Under the pieces are notes generated by a model. That model was given only the letters and a program-made list of their open reading frames with translations, was not told the origin of the DNA and ran no database searches. Of a DNA stretch of 23,361 nt, positions 1-8,253 are shown one piece after another. The position numbers were made by a program, and so were the translations under genes. How positions within the stretch are numbered: position 1 is the first letter of the stretch; each line of letters opens with the position of its first letter. This DNA is from Chara braunii (lineage: Eukaryota > Streptophyta > Charophyceae > Charales > Characeae): assembly GCA_003427395.1 (NCBI GenBank), contig BFEA01000437.1, positions 69,431-92,791 on the forward strand, written 5' to 3'.

Positions 1-61
<61 letters not shown>
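1..61. repeat. GA dinucleotide microsatellite inside LTR
   Basis: Uninterrupted (GA)n from the first base to the start of unique sequence at 62. The same tract sits at the same place in the other LTR copy, so it is a built-in LTR feature. Length differs between copies (at least 61 bases here, 87 there, with this one cut by the window). Confidence 0.97.
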
Positions 62-64
<3 letters not shown>

Positions 65-482
65 AGGATAAGAAAATCAAAATAGAAGATGACAAGGTCC
101 GAGAAGAGAAAAGTTTGGCGTCGCAGCCGTACACTCACACCAAGGATAAAAATCCGCAACAAAGGCGCATTCGCCGTTAATTCCAGTATGGCCCCGGGCC
201 AATCACTCACTCAACTCCAATCATCGATCCTCATACTCGCCCGACGATCCCGGCCGTCGCGTGCTAACTCCCACCACTGCGATCGTCACCCCGCTGTCGT
301 AAACTCGACACGGTTCGCCCGGATCCCACAGTCCGTCGTGGTGATCAAGCACGCAACCGGCCAGCCTATCGTCAGCCCGACAAGACTTTACAACTCGCAT
401 CAACCCACTCTGCCTAGCCACTGCTTCCCGGAAGCTGGCTTAGGAGTCGAGAACGTAAGAGAGGTTTGCGGACGCGCTTGCA

Positions 483-492
483 GGTTTTATAG
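483..492 (-). promoter_or_regulatory. Candidate LTR TATA box
   Basis: On the minus strand this reads CTATAAAACC, a good TATA box in the direction of gag-pol transcription. It is unchanged in the other LTR at 11534-11543. If it is used, transcription would begin roughly 30 bases further along the minus strand (near 455 and 11507), giving a U3 of about 0.9 kb and a long R-U5. The element type and position are known LTR features; its use here is inferred. Confidence 0.55.
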
Positions 493-623
493 TTGCGACA
501 GGGGAGAAAGAAGGGGGAGAGGGTGTCAGGAAAGCTGAGGTGTAAGAGGAGAAGCAGTAGGAGAAGACTTTGAGAAGAATGCTCTACGAACGTCATGTTG
601 ATCCGTCGAAACTCAAGGTTCAA

Positions 624-678
624 CCAATCAGATTCGCCGCGCAATAGGAATGTCCTATTGATTTGCGCATCTGATTGG
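624..678. promoter_or_regulatory. CCAAT-containing nested inverted repeat in LTR
   Basis: Outer arms CCAATCAGAT (624-633) and ATCTGATTGG (669-678) are exact reverse complements. Inner arms CAATAGGA (642-649) and TCCTATTG (653-660) are too. The structure lies about 130-190 bases upstream of the minus-strand TATA box, a usual distance for CCAAT-box enhancers, and puts a CCAAT motif on both strands. In the other LTR (11675-11729) the inner arms are intact but the outer right arm is altered. Confidence 0.5.
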
Positions 679-1388
679 CGAGCGGGAGTTATCGATGGAT
701 CGACCGGGCGTCGTGCGTCAGACTCAGGGTGGTGAGAAGAGAAAAGGCGCGAGAAGTAGCGCAAGACGGGTCCAAGATTCAGATGATCAAGAAAGGGAAA
801 TGGGCAAGCAAAAAGCAAGGCGGGAGAGAGAGGGAGAGAAGAAAAACAGTTACGGGGAGAGAGAAAAAGGAGAGAGAAGGGAAGAAAGCCTTAGGGAGGC
901 GTGGGTGGGAGCGATGCGGGGGGGACAGAGAGGAGAAAGCTCTGCATACGTGGCGCCGTCAACAAAAAGAAAGAAAAAGGCACCGAAACAGTTACGGCTT
1001 GCTTCTCTCCTAATTCAAAATTGAAATCACCATATCCGCGCGCGAAAAAGCGACGCGGGAAAATAAAATCCTACGCCTATTCGTATTCACGCAAAATTCC
1101 GAGAGTTTTCCCCGACGCGCCCAAGAACATTCACAAACTCGAAAAGGACACATCGAAGTTCCGCTTATCCCGGAATTCCCAACTGCCGAGCCCAATTCCC
1201 AGTGCGCTCGCTACAGCACACGCAACTTCCCATGTATTTCCCGACTTACAAAAAGGAAAAATAGATCCCAGAAGTCGAAAAAGTTTTCAGAGAAGAAACA
1301 AGAAATCAAAACGGGGTTTTATCTGGGGGTTGGTATGATACAAGCAAAAGAAGGGGTACGAAAGATGGCACGGGTTCAGGAAGTGGTT

Positions 1389-1404
1389 CGTCACATATGT
1401 GACG
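1389..1404. repeat. 16-bp perfect palindrome across LTR/internal junction
   Basis: CGTCACATATGTGACG spans the point where the 3' LTR of element A ends (1395) and the internal region begins. The LTR terminus supplies the left arm and internal sequence supplies the right arm. A polypurine tract would be expected here on the minus strand and none is seen. Confidence 0.8.
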
Positions 1405-1803
1405 CGCAGGGGGTTCCAAAATTATGCGATCTCCTAATTGCATGGCATGGCTAAAGAAGGAGGGGAGAACAGAGTGATGCATGAGGAACGAAGCGTATCA
1501 ACAAAGCAAAAGAAGTACAAGGAACGATAACTGGGTCGCGGATGAGATGGCGACAACATCCGTGGCAAGATCTCTGCAGCCCTGTCATATGCAACCCTCT
1601 GCCTTGTGGAGATCGTCCAATTGACGCCATCATGGTCCACCTGATCTCCGTGTGTTCTGCACCCCTGGTCGTTGCTGTCCGTCGAATCAGCGCGTAGGTT
1701 GACGTCATCGTCGATGGCGTGATCTTCGCGAAGCTTACTGATTCGTGTCGATGAAGGGAGGAGAGAAGGGGAAGGGGGGGCGGGGGGGTCACGTGAATGG
1801 GAC
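1396..1803. other. 3' untranslated internal segment of element A
   Basis: Between the stop of ORF C and the 3' LTR I find no convincing gene. A minus-strand reading frame (1451-1813) is open but starts at GTG and has no recognisable domain. Around 1754-1788 the plus strand is a purine run with long G tracts that could form a quadruplex. On the minus strand this is a pyrimidine run, so it does not qualify as the element's polypurine tract. Confidence 0.5.
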
Positions 1804-2427
1804 CTACCGCCAAGTTGGAATAGGCCAGTAGAGATGGTACATGGAGGGGACCTCGCGGGGAGGACGGGGAGGAAGCGGGGGTAGGAAGCGATTCATCCCT
1901 TCCATCGTCACCGGGAGCTCCTCATATCGGATGATCCGGTGGAAGCGGGGAAAATGATCGCCGCTGCGAGGAAGGGAAGCGAGGTAGTCGCGATAGAAGG
2001 AGGAGAGGGTGCGGAAGAGCGCCGCTCGAAAGATCTCGAAGTGGTGGCAAGCGGGGATTGTCCTTATGGCGACGCAGTAAACCTCTACCACGTTGCATCG
2101 CTCCCATGCAGCGCTGAACAACAGGAGATGCCAACAGAACGTGGGGGCAGCGGATTGAAGGGAGGCGTGGGGGTGGACGGTGGCGAGCAGACGGGTAGAA
2201 TAGAAGTCATGGAAGAGATGGGGATGAAAGGGATGGGAAGGGAAGGTGACGGGGGTACGGATCTGCTCGAGGGTGAGGAAATCAAGGGGTCGGCGGGACA
2301 GCGTCCGAGGACGAAGGCCTATCGCCCGCATCGGTACGTGGGCGAACTGGGGGACGGGTGGGGCTGGAGGGGGATCGGCTCCGTCTCCGTCGCGCGGTAC
2401 TTGAGGTGGCGGCTGCAGGGTCGCCAT
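1804..2427 (-). CDS. ORF C of element A, unknown 207-aa protein
   Basis: Open from an ATG at 2427 to a stop at 1804. I do not recognise a family. The N-terminal 30 residues are proline-rich (MATLQPPPQVP and a later PPPAPP). The middle is rich in Phe, His, Leu and Tyr with no clean membrane helix, and the C-terminus is again proline-rich (PPLPPRPP) and ends in aromatic residues. It is the last ORF before the 3' LTR and overlaps the end of ORF B by 146 bases in another frame. Its place matches that of env-like or accessory ORFs in other LTR elements, but nothing in the sequence shows an envelope (no signal peptide or transmembrane anchor). The start is chosen because it is the first ATG followed by protein-like composition; the frame is open further upstream. 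Confidence 0.45.
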   Translation of the reverse strand: MATLQPPPQVPRDGDGADPPPAPPVPQFAHVPMRAIGLRPRTLSRRPLDFLTLEQIRTPVTFPSHPFHPHLFHDFYSTRLLATVHPHASLQSAAPTFCWHLLLFSAAWERCNVVEVYCVAIRTIPACHHFEIFRAALFRTLSSFYRDYLASLPRSGDHFPRFHRIIRYEELPVTMEGMNRFLPPLPPRPPREVPSMYHLYWPIPTWR

Positions 2428-3237
2428 CTTCGGGCTTCGGCGGCTCTGGATCCCTGGTCGGATCGCTACCGATGCGCAGGCTAGCTTCGCTGGCGAACTC
2501 CAGCTGGCGCTTCCCGGTGGCAATTTCCTCGCGCTTCCGCGCCGCTTCCGGATCTTCCGCCTCCGTTCCCGTGTGTGTTGCTTCCTCTGGCAAGGCTTCC
2601 CACTCGGACCCGGTTCCTTCTTCTTCCTCTTCCTCCTCACTCAGTTCGCCCTCGCTATGTTCACTATAGCTTCCCTCCTCCGACGTTTCCTCGTCGTCGT
2701 CGTCTTCTTCTTCGTCGTCGTCGTCGTCGATTACCACTTCCTCTGCCCTCGGATAGAAGGCGTGAATGATGATCTCGTACGGCTTCAGATAGTCCTGCCG
2801 TGATGGTAGCGTATCCTCGTCCCTAGGTTCCTCCAAGAACGCAGTCCACTGAAGGTACGGATCCAATGATCACTCGAAAATGTATGGAGCAGGATTGTCG
2901 TCACTCTGAAATAGATGTCAGGCGAGAGATCGTCCGCCAATTGCACGATCGGTGCGATAAGCTCTTGCGCAATCAAGTGGCACTGACCCGGCCGTACCGA
3001 TCCGAAGAGAAAGCCAAAAAGATCTCCTTCCACGTTGGTCCCCCAAGCCTGTATGATCAGCAGCTCCGGATTCTCAATCCACGTGGGATGCTCGCTAGTG
3101 CCCGTCCACGTCACCTGTATTCTGGCCAAGCAGAAGGACAACTCCTCAAAAGTTTCGCGCCACAGTCGCCAATGTCCAGGATTTATAAGAGGGACGGAAA
3201 GAGGCTCGAATGAGAAGGAAAGAGAAGGATGAAGATC
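2282..3237 (-). pseudogene. ORF B of element A, acidic unknown protein, frameshifted
   Basis: Two overlapping minus-strand frames read as one protein. The first, open from just after a TAG at about 3238-3240 to 2785, encodes a globular-looking segment (WRLWRETFEELSFCLAR near its start). The second (2866-2282) has a stop upstream and no ATG, and starts inside the first, so a frameshift between about 2785 and 2866 is the simplest reading. The second part has a run of about 40 mostly Asp/Glu residues (2600-2745), then a KRE-type basic-acidic stretch, an RRRRSRSPSS patch and a Pro/Ser-rich tail. I find no ATG for the first part; an upstream start, an intron or a mutated start are all possible. 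Acidic plus SR-rich composition recalls nuclear regulatory proteins, but that is inference only. Confidence 0.4.
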
Positions 3238-3308
3238 AGACTACCAGAAGGTGGGGAAGAGAGAGGGAAGACCAAAGATAGAGAGAGGAGCAAGAAGATC
3301 AGAGTGGT

Positions 3309-3791
3309 TCATTGGGGATGGGGGAAGGGGACGAGGGTAGGGATCGCAACTGGCCGCTCGCGTGGTGATCGGCGAATACCGTTAAGGTCCGTTGCAAAGA
3401 TCGGGATGATGTTATACCCCTGTCGGGCGAGGACGTGCTGCCACACGTTGGACACTTGCTCCGTCCACTCGCGCAGCGAGGCGAAGATTGTAGTATGCCA
3501 CATCGGATTGACCGAGCTGATGTTGCCGGTGAACGCCGCTACCGTGGTGACGTGGCTCGTTCTAGGACCCGCTCGCCGATGAACTGAGGTAACCTCCGCG
3601 AACACTATTGCGCGAGGACTCCTTTCGATTCGACACGCAGCGGCGGCACAAATACCTTCGTCGCAGAAGAATCGCATCAAACGCCGAAGATCCGCATTGA
3701 GCCGAGGGTGACAAGCTTGCCGAATCTTTGAGATGTGGCCACGTGGATGCAATAGCTGAGCGTCGAGAACTCGCTCCGCGATAAAACTCAT
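3309..3791 (-). CDS. ORF A of element A, unknown 160-aa protein
   Basis: Open from ATG at 3791 (protein begins MSFIAERVLDAQ) to a stop at 3309, starting just past the integrase C-terminus, which it overlaps only if the frame is extended upstream of this ATG. The body has ordinary globular composition with several Cys, Trp and Arg residues (for example EWTEQVSNVWQHVLARQGY) and a proline-rich end. I do not recognise the family. Together with B and C it makes a set of three reading frames downstream of pol, where other elements carry env-like or antisense ORFs. Conservation in sister copies would be needed to call it a gene. Confidence 0.4.
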   Translation of the reverse strand: MSFIAERVLDAQLLHPRGHISKIRQACHPRLNADLRRLMRFFCDEGICAAAACRIERSPRAIVFAEVTSVHRRAGPRTSHVTTVAAFTGNISSVNPMWHTTIFASLREWTEQVSNVWQHVLARQGYNIIPIFATDLNGIRRSPRERPVAIPTLVPFPHPQ

Positions 3792-3843
3792 GGCGAGGTT
3801 GGAGAGGAGGACGAAGGACAAGAGGGAGAAAGATGGGAGAGAG

Positions 3844-5432
3844 TTAGATCGTCGTCGCTCTCCTCGCCTTCCGAGGAAGAAGAGGAAGAAGATCGGAAGG
3901 AGGAAGGAGACGGAGGTAGGGGGTATGCCGGACGATTGGCACAGAGCTATGGCTGGCACTAGCCTCAGGCGCGATGCACACCGTGTTGGCGCCGTTGGCT
4001 CCGAGCTCGACAACGCAAAAACAGCCCGAGAACTTGGGAGCGAGTTTCCGGTCACGTGCACATTTACGTACCTGCACTAGGTCCCCTAATTTGTATTGGT
4101 ACTGGGGCCCAGCATTTCCATTCCGGGCCTCGTAGCTGCGGACATGTCTACCGTGGGCCAGTTCGGTCATCCTTTGCCTTTTTCGGACTAGCTTTGGGAC
4201 GGCCCGTTCCATTAATTCGGTGTACCTTTTGGCCTTGGCCTTGAGAGCTGCACGCGTGTCTCTACCCCCTGCTTTGGCAATTTCCGAGTTACCCCGGTAA
4301 TCGACACAGGGGAGGCTATTAGTTCGAAGCTGAAAGGGGGTACACCCCGTAGACTCGTGAGGGGTGGCCCGGTGGATCCCAACGATCTGATATACGATCT
4401 CGGGCCAAGGACGCACGTCGTGTGCCGCTAAGTTCCTGCGGAGGGCGGTTTTAATCATACGGTTGGCATTCTCAGCCAACCCGTTCGACTGGGACACGTG
4501 GGGTGTCGTATCTCGGAGCGTGACGCCTCTTCGCGCAAGCAGTTCCTCTACCTCACCTTTGAATTCCGACCCATTGTCAGTTAGAATTTCTTCCGTATCT
4601 AGATGGGTGTAGAGAAATTGTTCGATGTACGTGGCTATTTCTGCGGCCTTCCGGGTCTTACAGGGATAGACTTCGATGTATTTGGAAAAATGGTCAATTA
4701 AAACTAACAAGATAGAATATTCACAGCGGTTTGGGCCAGGTGGCACGTCAATATCTGTCGTATCCATACTGACTCGCTGGAAAGGACGCTCTACTTCCGT
4801 GGGTACGATCGTGTTTGGTCCCCGTATAGGGGCGCGATCAGCGGCACAGACTAGACAGTTAGCGACAATGTACTTGACGTCATCTCGTATATTGGACCAG
4901 AACCATCGGTTCTGGTCTACAGTTGCCTCTGTGACACGTATTGCGAAATGAGCGGCCTGTTCTTCATGAGCGGATCGGATCCAATCGTATCTCTGGAAGG
5001 GATGGGGAACCGTCAGCCACGAACTTGATCCGTCAGTTTTACGCTTTTCCAAATGACCGTTGATCCGTCGATAGTCCCGAGATCTCTCGGTTGCCCTACG
5101 TCTGTTGTGTTTGGTGAGGTGGCCCAATGGTAATCCCGCTAATTTCGCTAATAAAATTTTATCTGTCCAAACCTCCGCTCGTCGGTATTTTTTGTCGTAT
5201 TCAGGGCCGTCTGTACGGGCGGCCTCGAATCGAACCTCCGTGGGGAGCTTGTTCGTTCTACACAGGGGGCATCTCCATTCCTTGCTATTCGTCCGATATA
5301 GAACGCAGGCCCCATGCGCACGGTTGACACACGTGGCACATTCTACCCAATCGACAAACCCGGTTTCGAAAGGATGAGAGTCGACCCCATAGACCCGTGC
5401 AATGCACGTGCAATGCACGTGCAAAAATAACA
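3844..5432 (-). pseudogene. pol: Integrase with N-terminal PHD-finger-like module (element A pol)
   Basis: Integrase inserts the cDNA into chromosomes. From the N-terminus: a PHD-type Cys/His cluster (CYFC, CATC, HGAC, then WRCPLC) over about 60 residues; the HHCC zinc domain (H-x5-H, then CLVC); and the DDE core with D in VSMDTTD, D in LTDNGSEF and E in SQSNGLAENANR at D35E spacing. A C-terminal GDLVQVR/KLAPKFSG stretch resembles the GPY/F region. The core looks catalytically complete. A clean ATG-started frame begins at 5424, but only because an 11-bp tandem duplication (5397-5418) shifted the frame through the PHD module; the first Cys pair lies in the other frame at 5421-5432. It was probably one polyprotein with RNase H upstream. 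Confidence 0.85.
5397..5418. repeat. 11-bp exact tandem duplication in integrase gene
   Basis: GTGCAATGCAC occurs twice in a row. Eleven bases is not a multiple of three, so the frame changes. Ignoring one copy joins the RNase H side of the reading frame to the rest of the PHD-like module. Confidence 0.9.
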
Positions 5433-5667
5433 GAATTTATCGGGGAGGGTGGCAAAGAAAGCGGAGGACGTGAGAGGGGCAGAATTAGAGGGAGATGAAG
5501 GGGTTGCGGGGGCAAGTGGGGTAGTCATGATGACAGAGGAGGAGGGGATGCAGGGAGGGTAGAACATAACAATTAGTCCTCGTGTCACTTACTGCTTCGA
5601 TAAGATCTCCACTTGGCCGTACCGAGGTCCGCTGTCCTGTTCACGTTCGTTCCACGGGATCACCTCC

Positions 5668-6237
5668 TCATTGGTGCAGTCGGCTCAATCCATCCGCATT
5701 CCCGTGTCTCTCGTGCTTTCGATGGCAGATGTCAAAGTCCATGCTCTGTAGCACCGTTGCCCATCGCCCGATCATGCCAGAGTAATCCTTCGATTTCTTT
5801 AGGGCCCACAGGGGCTCATGATCAGTTACCAGGGTGAACTTCCGCCCGTACAAATAAACACGAAAATGACTGATTCCCCAGAGGGCCGCATAGCATTCTC
5901 CCGTCGGAGCGGCGTAGTTGCGCTTGCAGGCGGGCACTGATTTGGACGCATACTCCACCACACTCTCGAGTCCGTTCAGTCCTTTCTGGGCAAGGATCGC
6001 CGAAATCGCCTCTGGTGGCCAGTCAGTGATGTGAACAAAAGGCTTTTCGGAATCCGGTCTTATAAGAACCGGAGCCGAAATGAGAGCAGCCTTGAGTTTG
6101 GAGAACGCTTGATCGCACTCCGGTGTCCAGATCAATGGCTGATCTTTGCGAAGCAGATTTGTGAGGGGTCCCGCAATCGCCGCTGAAAGGTCGCAGGGGC
6201 GTTGCAAATACCCATCGGACATCGAATTCATTGCCAC
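5668..6237 (-). pseudogene. pol: RT C-terminal end and RNase H domain (element A pol)
   Basis: RNase H degrades the RNA strand during reverse transcription. The frame holds the end of the RT thumb/connection (PLTNLLRKDQPLIWTPECDQ) followed by RNase H with the four expected acidic residues: D in HITDWPP, E in PTGECYAALW, D in LVTDHEPL and D in GNADGLSRL. The usual TDAS motif is changed to TDWP, so the first motif is not canonical. The stop at 5668 falls directly after the RNase H end, before the linker to the PHD-integrase part. The apparent N-terminus here is an artefact of a frame change next to a large RT deletion near 6175-6200. Confidence 0.85.
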
Positions 6238-6620
6238 GTACCTTCGAAAAGCACAAACGCAGTTTTCAGACGATCCTCTTCTCGGACAAGAAGATGATGG
6301 AACCCATGGTAAACATCAAACTTGCTGAAAAATCGAGCACTCTCAATCGCATCCAACAATTCATCAATCCGGGGAAGAGGGTACACATCTTTAATCGTGA
6401 TATCATTCAATTTTCGATAATCAATGCAAATACGAATCCGTCCGGCCTTTTTAGGTATGATCACTACGGGAAAGGACCATGGACCTATAGCAGGTTCGAT
6501 CCATCCATTAGCTTCGAACTCCTTAATCCGTTGAAAAGCGGCCGCTCGACGCTCGTTGAGCTGGCGAATATCGGTAAGGAACGCAGCTAATGGGTGGATG
6601 GTTTCCCGTGAGAATGGCAT
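6228..6620 (-). pseudogene. pol: Reverse transcriptase, N-terminal half only (element A pol)
   Basis: The frame encodes the fingers and first palm part of a Ty3/Gypsy RT: GWIEPAIGPWSFPVVIIPKK, the DYRKLN motif, YPLPRIDELLDAI and FSKFDVYHGFHH with the first catalytic Asp. It runs into a stop at 6228-6230. The next motif, PMGICNAPATFQ, survives just beyond it in shifted frame (about 6187-6230). Directly after that the sequence jumps to the thumb/connection region, so the segment with the YxDD catalytic box (about 100 residues in relatives) is deleted. This RT cannot work. Several small indels also lie within 6205-6256. Confidence 0.88.
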
Positions 6621-8238
6621 GCTCGATTACATTAGTCAAGCCGATGTCATTATCGTGTACGCTCAATACATCTGAGTAACCATTTAACACACAGATTAAT
6701 GACTTCCGAAGTTCCGCAGGAACGTGACTCGGGAGGGGGATCGTTGATTCCCCGGAAATCTTGAGGGGCATATCGACCCAATCAATCGGTCGTTCCCGCC
6801 GCTCGGCGACACTAGAGAAAACGGAACTACTGGTGCAAACAGAGAAGACAGTTGCTATCATTTGGGACTCTGCGAGGCTGATCATCTCCGTTTCTTTAGT
6901 TTCAGCGTCGGTCTCTGAACCAACCGAGGTTGGTTCCACAGTTAGCCCTGTTAGATCCGTCATTTCTTGCATCAGATTAGGTACGTCACTTTCCGGTGCT
7001 TCCGCCTCTTGTTTAATCAAGGCGATGGTGGCTCCTGTCGTTAGTAACGACCTGGGCGGAAAAACAGAGACATCCACATACTGCTCCGTTTGTTGATAAC
7101 GCGTTCGTAAGGAAAGAGCTCCCTCGTACAAGGTGCGAGGGGGTTCCAAATCATCAGCCAGGTCGGAAACTTGTAATATGAGTTCCCCGAAGAGGACTGA
7201 AGGACTGACCTGGGTTGTTAGGGGCGTGAATGCACTGTCTTCGGAATCCACGTGGAAGCTTCGGGCGGTGTCGGGGTACACTTGAAACTCCTCGGGGGTT
7301 TCATGTTCGAAACGTTCAACCAGATGCTTCCATTCTTCTTCGCTGGGCATCTCTTCTTCGTATCCTTGCTCCCTGGTTCCATCCCCGAGGCACGAGGCAG
7401 AGCATTCCTCGGGTTCAATGTATCGGATCATCCCAATTTGGGCCGGGTTAGGGACCCGTTTCATCGTCCGGGTGGAAACTCGTAAAGGAACCGTTTGAGG
7501 TTTTCCCCCAGTTTGTGTGAGCACCAGTTGCTTCGAATCGAAATGCAGACGTGCGCCCACCGCCATCGCCCAAGGCAATCCCAACAACACGGAGTAGGAA
7601 CGTACATCTATTACGAGCGCGTTAACAAGGACGTGTACTCGTCCAACTTTTACAACCACATTCTCGATAATGCCTACGATGGTCATTGCTTCCTCGTCAG
7701 TTGAGACATAGTTGTCTTTGCCAGATTGAGGAAGAATAGATCCAAGTCGTCCCGTCTTCTTGACAGTATCCAATGATATGGCCACTGCAGAAGATCCTGT
7801 GTCGATAAGGGCATTAAACGGCTTGCCCCAAACTTCACAGTCACATTCCGCACTTTTCCATAGTACCCGTCGAGCTTGTACGAAGTGATCTTTTTCTGCT
7901 AAAGAGATCGCTGCTATTCGTGTGGCTTCAGGTTCGGGCTCTTTTGTATCAGGCTCGGGGGATGCAGTTTCCTCGCTTTCTTCTTTCTTCTTCAACATCC
8001 GTTGTTTGCGTTGATAAGTGAAACACTTTTGATTTTTCTGGCAGTGTTGTAGAAGCTTATCGTTCGCTGCTTCTGATATGGTGAGCAGATGTCCCACTGG
8101 GATGGGCACGCGGATATCTAGTTGCTTAAGCGTTTTCAATACATCAATGTCTCCTGTCCGAAACTGCAGTCCAGGATTGGACCCGCGATCGACCCACTCG
8201 AGATCATCCGGGACCGATCGGAACCCACTCGAGATCAT
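6523..8238 (-). pseudogene. pol: Aspartic protease and linker region (element A gag-pol)
   Basis: The protein contains a retropepsin-type protease with an intact active-site triad in NALIDTGSSAVAIS (Asp-Thr-Gly at 7795-7803) and a hydrophobic-Gly motif later (SVLLGLPWAM). It cuts the polyprotein. Ahead of it is a basic segment (QRKQRMLKKKEE). After it comes a long acidic, low-motif linker of about 250 residues, then the RT N-terminal lead-in ending PAQR. The N-terminus repeats residues from the gag C-terminus because of a 31-bp tandem duplication at 8192-8253. The C-terminus leaves the RT frame at a 7-bp near-duplication at 6543-6556. Without those two events gag, protease and RT would be one continuous frame. 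Confidence 0.85.
6543..6556. repeat. 7-bp near-exact tandem duplication in RT
   Basis: CGCTCGA is followed at once by CGCTCGT. The seven extra bases move the reading frame exactly where the protease-linker frame ends and the RT frame starts, splitting an otherwise continuous PAQR-AAAFQ join. Confidence 0.75.
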
Positions 8239-8253
8239 CCGGGACCGATCGGA
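8192..8253. repeat. 31-bp exact tandem duplication at gag-pro boundary
   Basis: Bases 8192-8222 and 8223-8253 are identical (starting ACCCACTCGAGATC). Thirty-one is not a multiple of three, so this duplication alone separates gag from the protease frame. Both frames contain the same RSVPDDLEWV peptide as a result. Confidence 0.95.

Larger units (their letters stand above)
1..1395 (-). repeat. 3' LTR of element A (partial)
   Basis: This stretch matches 11052-12446 almost base for base and stops abruptly at 1395 with the LTR-like terminus CACA. After that the two copies diverge completely (TATGTGACG here, CGTTCGGG on the right). It has no coding function that I can support: the ORFs across it are low-complexity and occur on both strands. 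It holds a GA microsatellite, a TATA box on the minus strand and a CCAAT-bearing palindrome. The stretch 679-1044 shows no difference at all from the other copy, whereas the flanks carry all of the roughly 40 differences. Confidence 0.85.

Noticed and set aside
414-818. Minus-strand 134-aa ORF present in both LTRs (also 11466-11870)
   Set aside because: Starts at a non-ATG codon, has a poly-Leu stretch from a repeat and spans the TATA and CCAAT regions; no protein-like signal.
675-1024. Plus-strand ORFs of about 110 aa, repeated identically at 11727-12076
   Set aside because: Arg/Glu/Lys low-complexity reading of a purine-rich LTR segment; the identity simply follows from the LTR duplication.
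1751-1790. Plus-strand purine run as a polypurine tract for element A
   Set aside because: Wrong strand for a minus-strand element and about 360 bases from the LTR edge.
1939-2484. Plus-strand 181-aa ORF
   Set aside because: Antisense shadow of ORF C; Gly/Glu-rich because the opposite strand codes Pro and Leu.
3035-3232. Env glycoprotein downstream of pol
   Set aside because: No signal peptide, cleavage site or membrane anchor visible in ORFs A-C.
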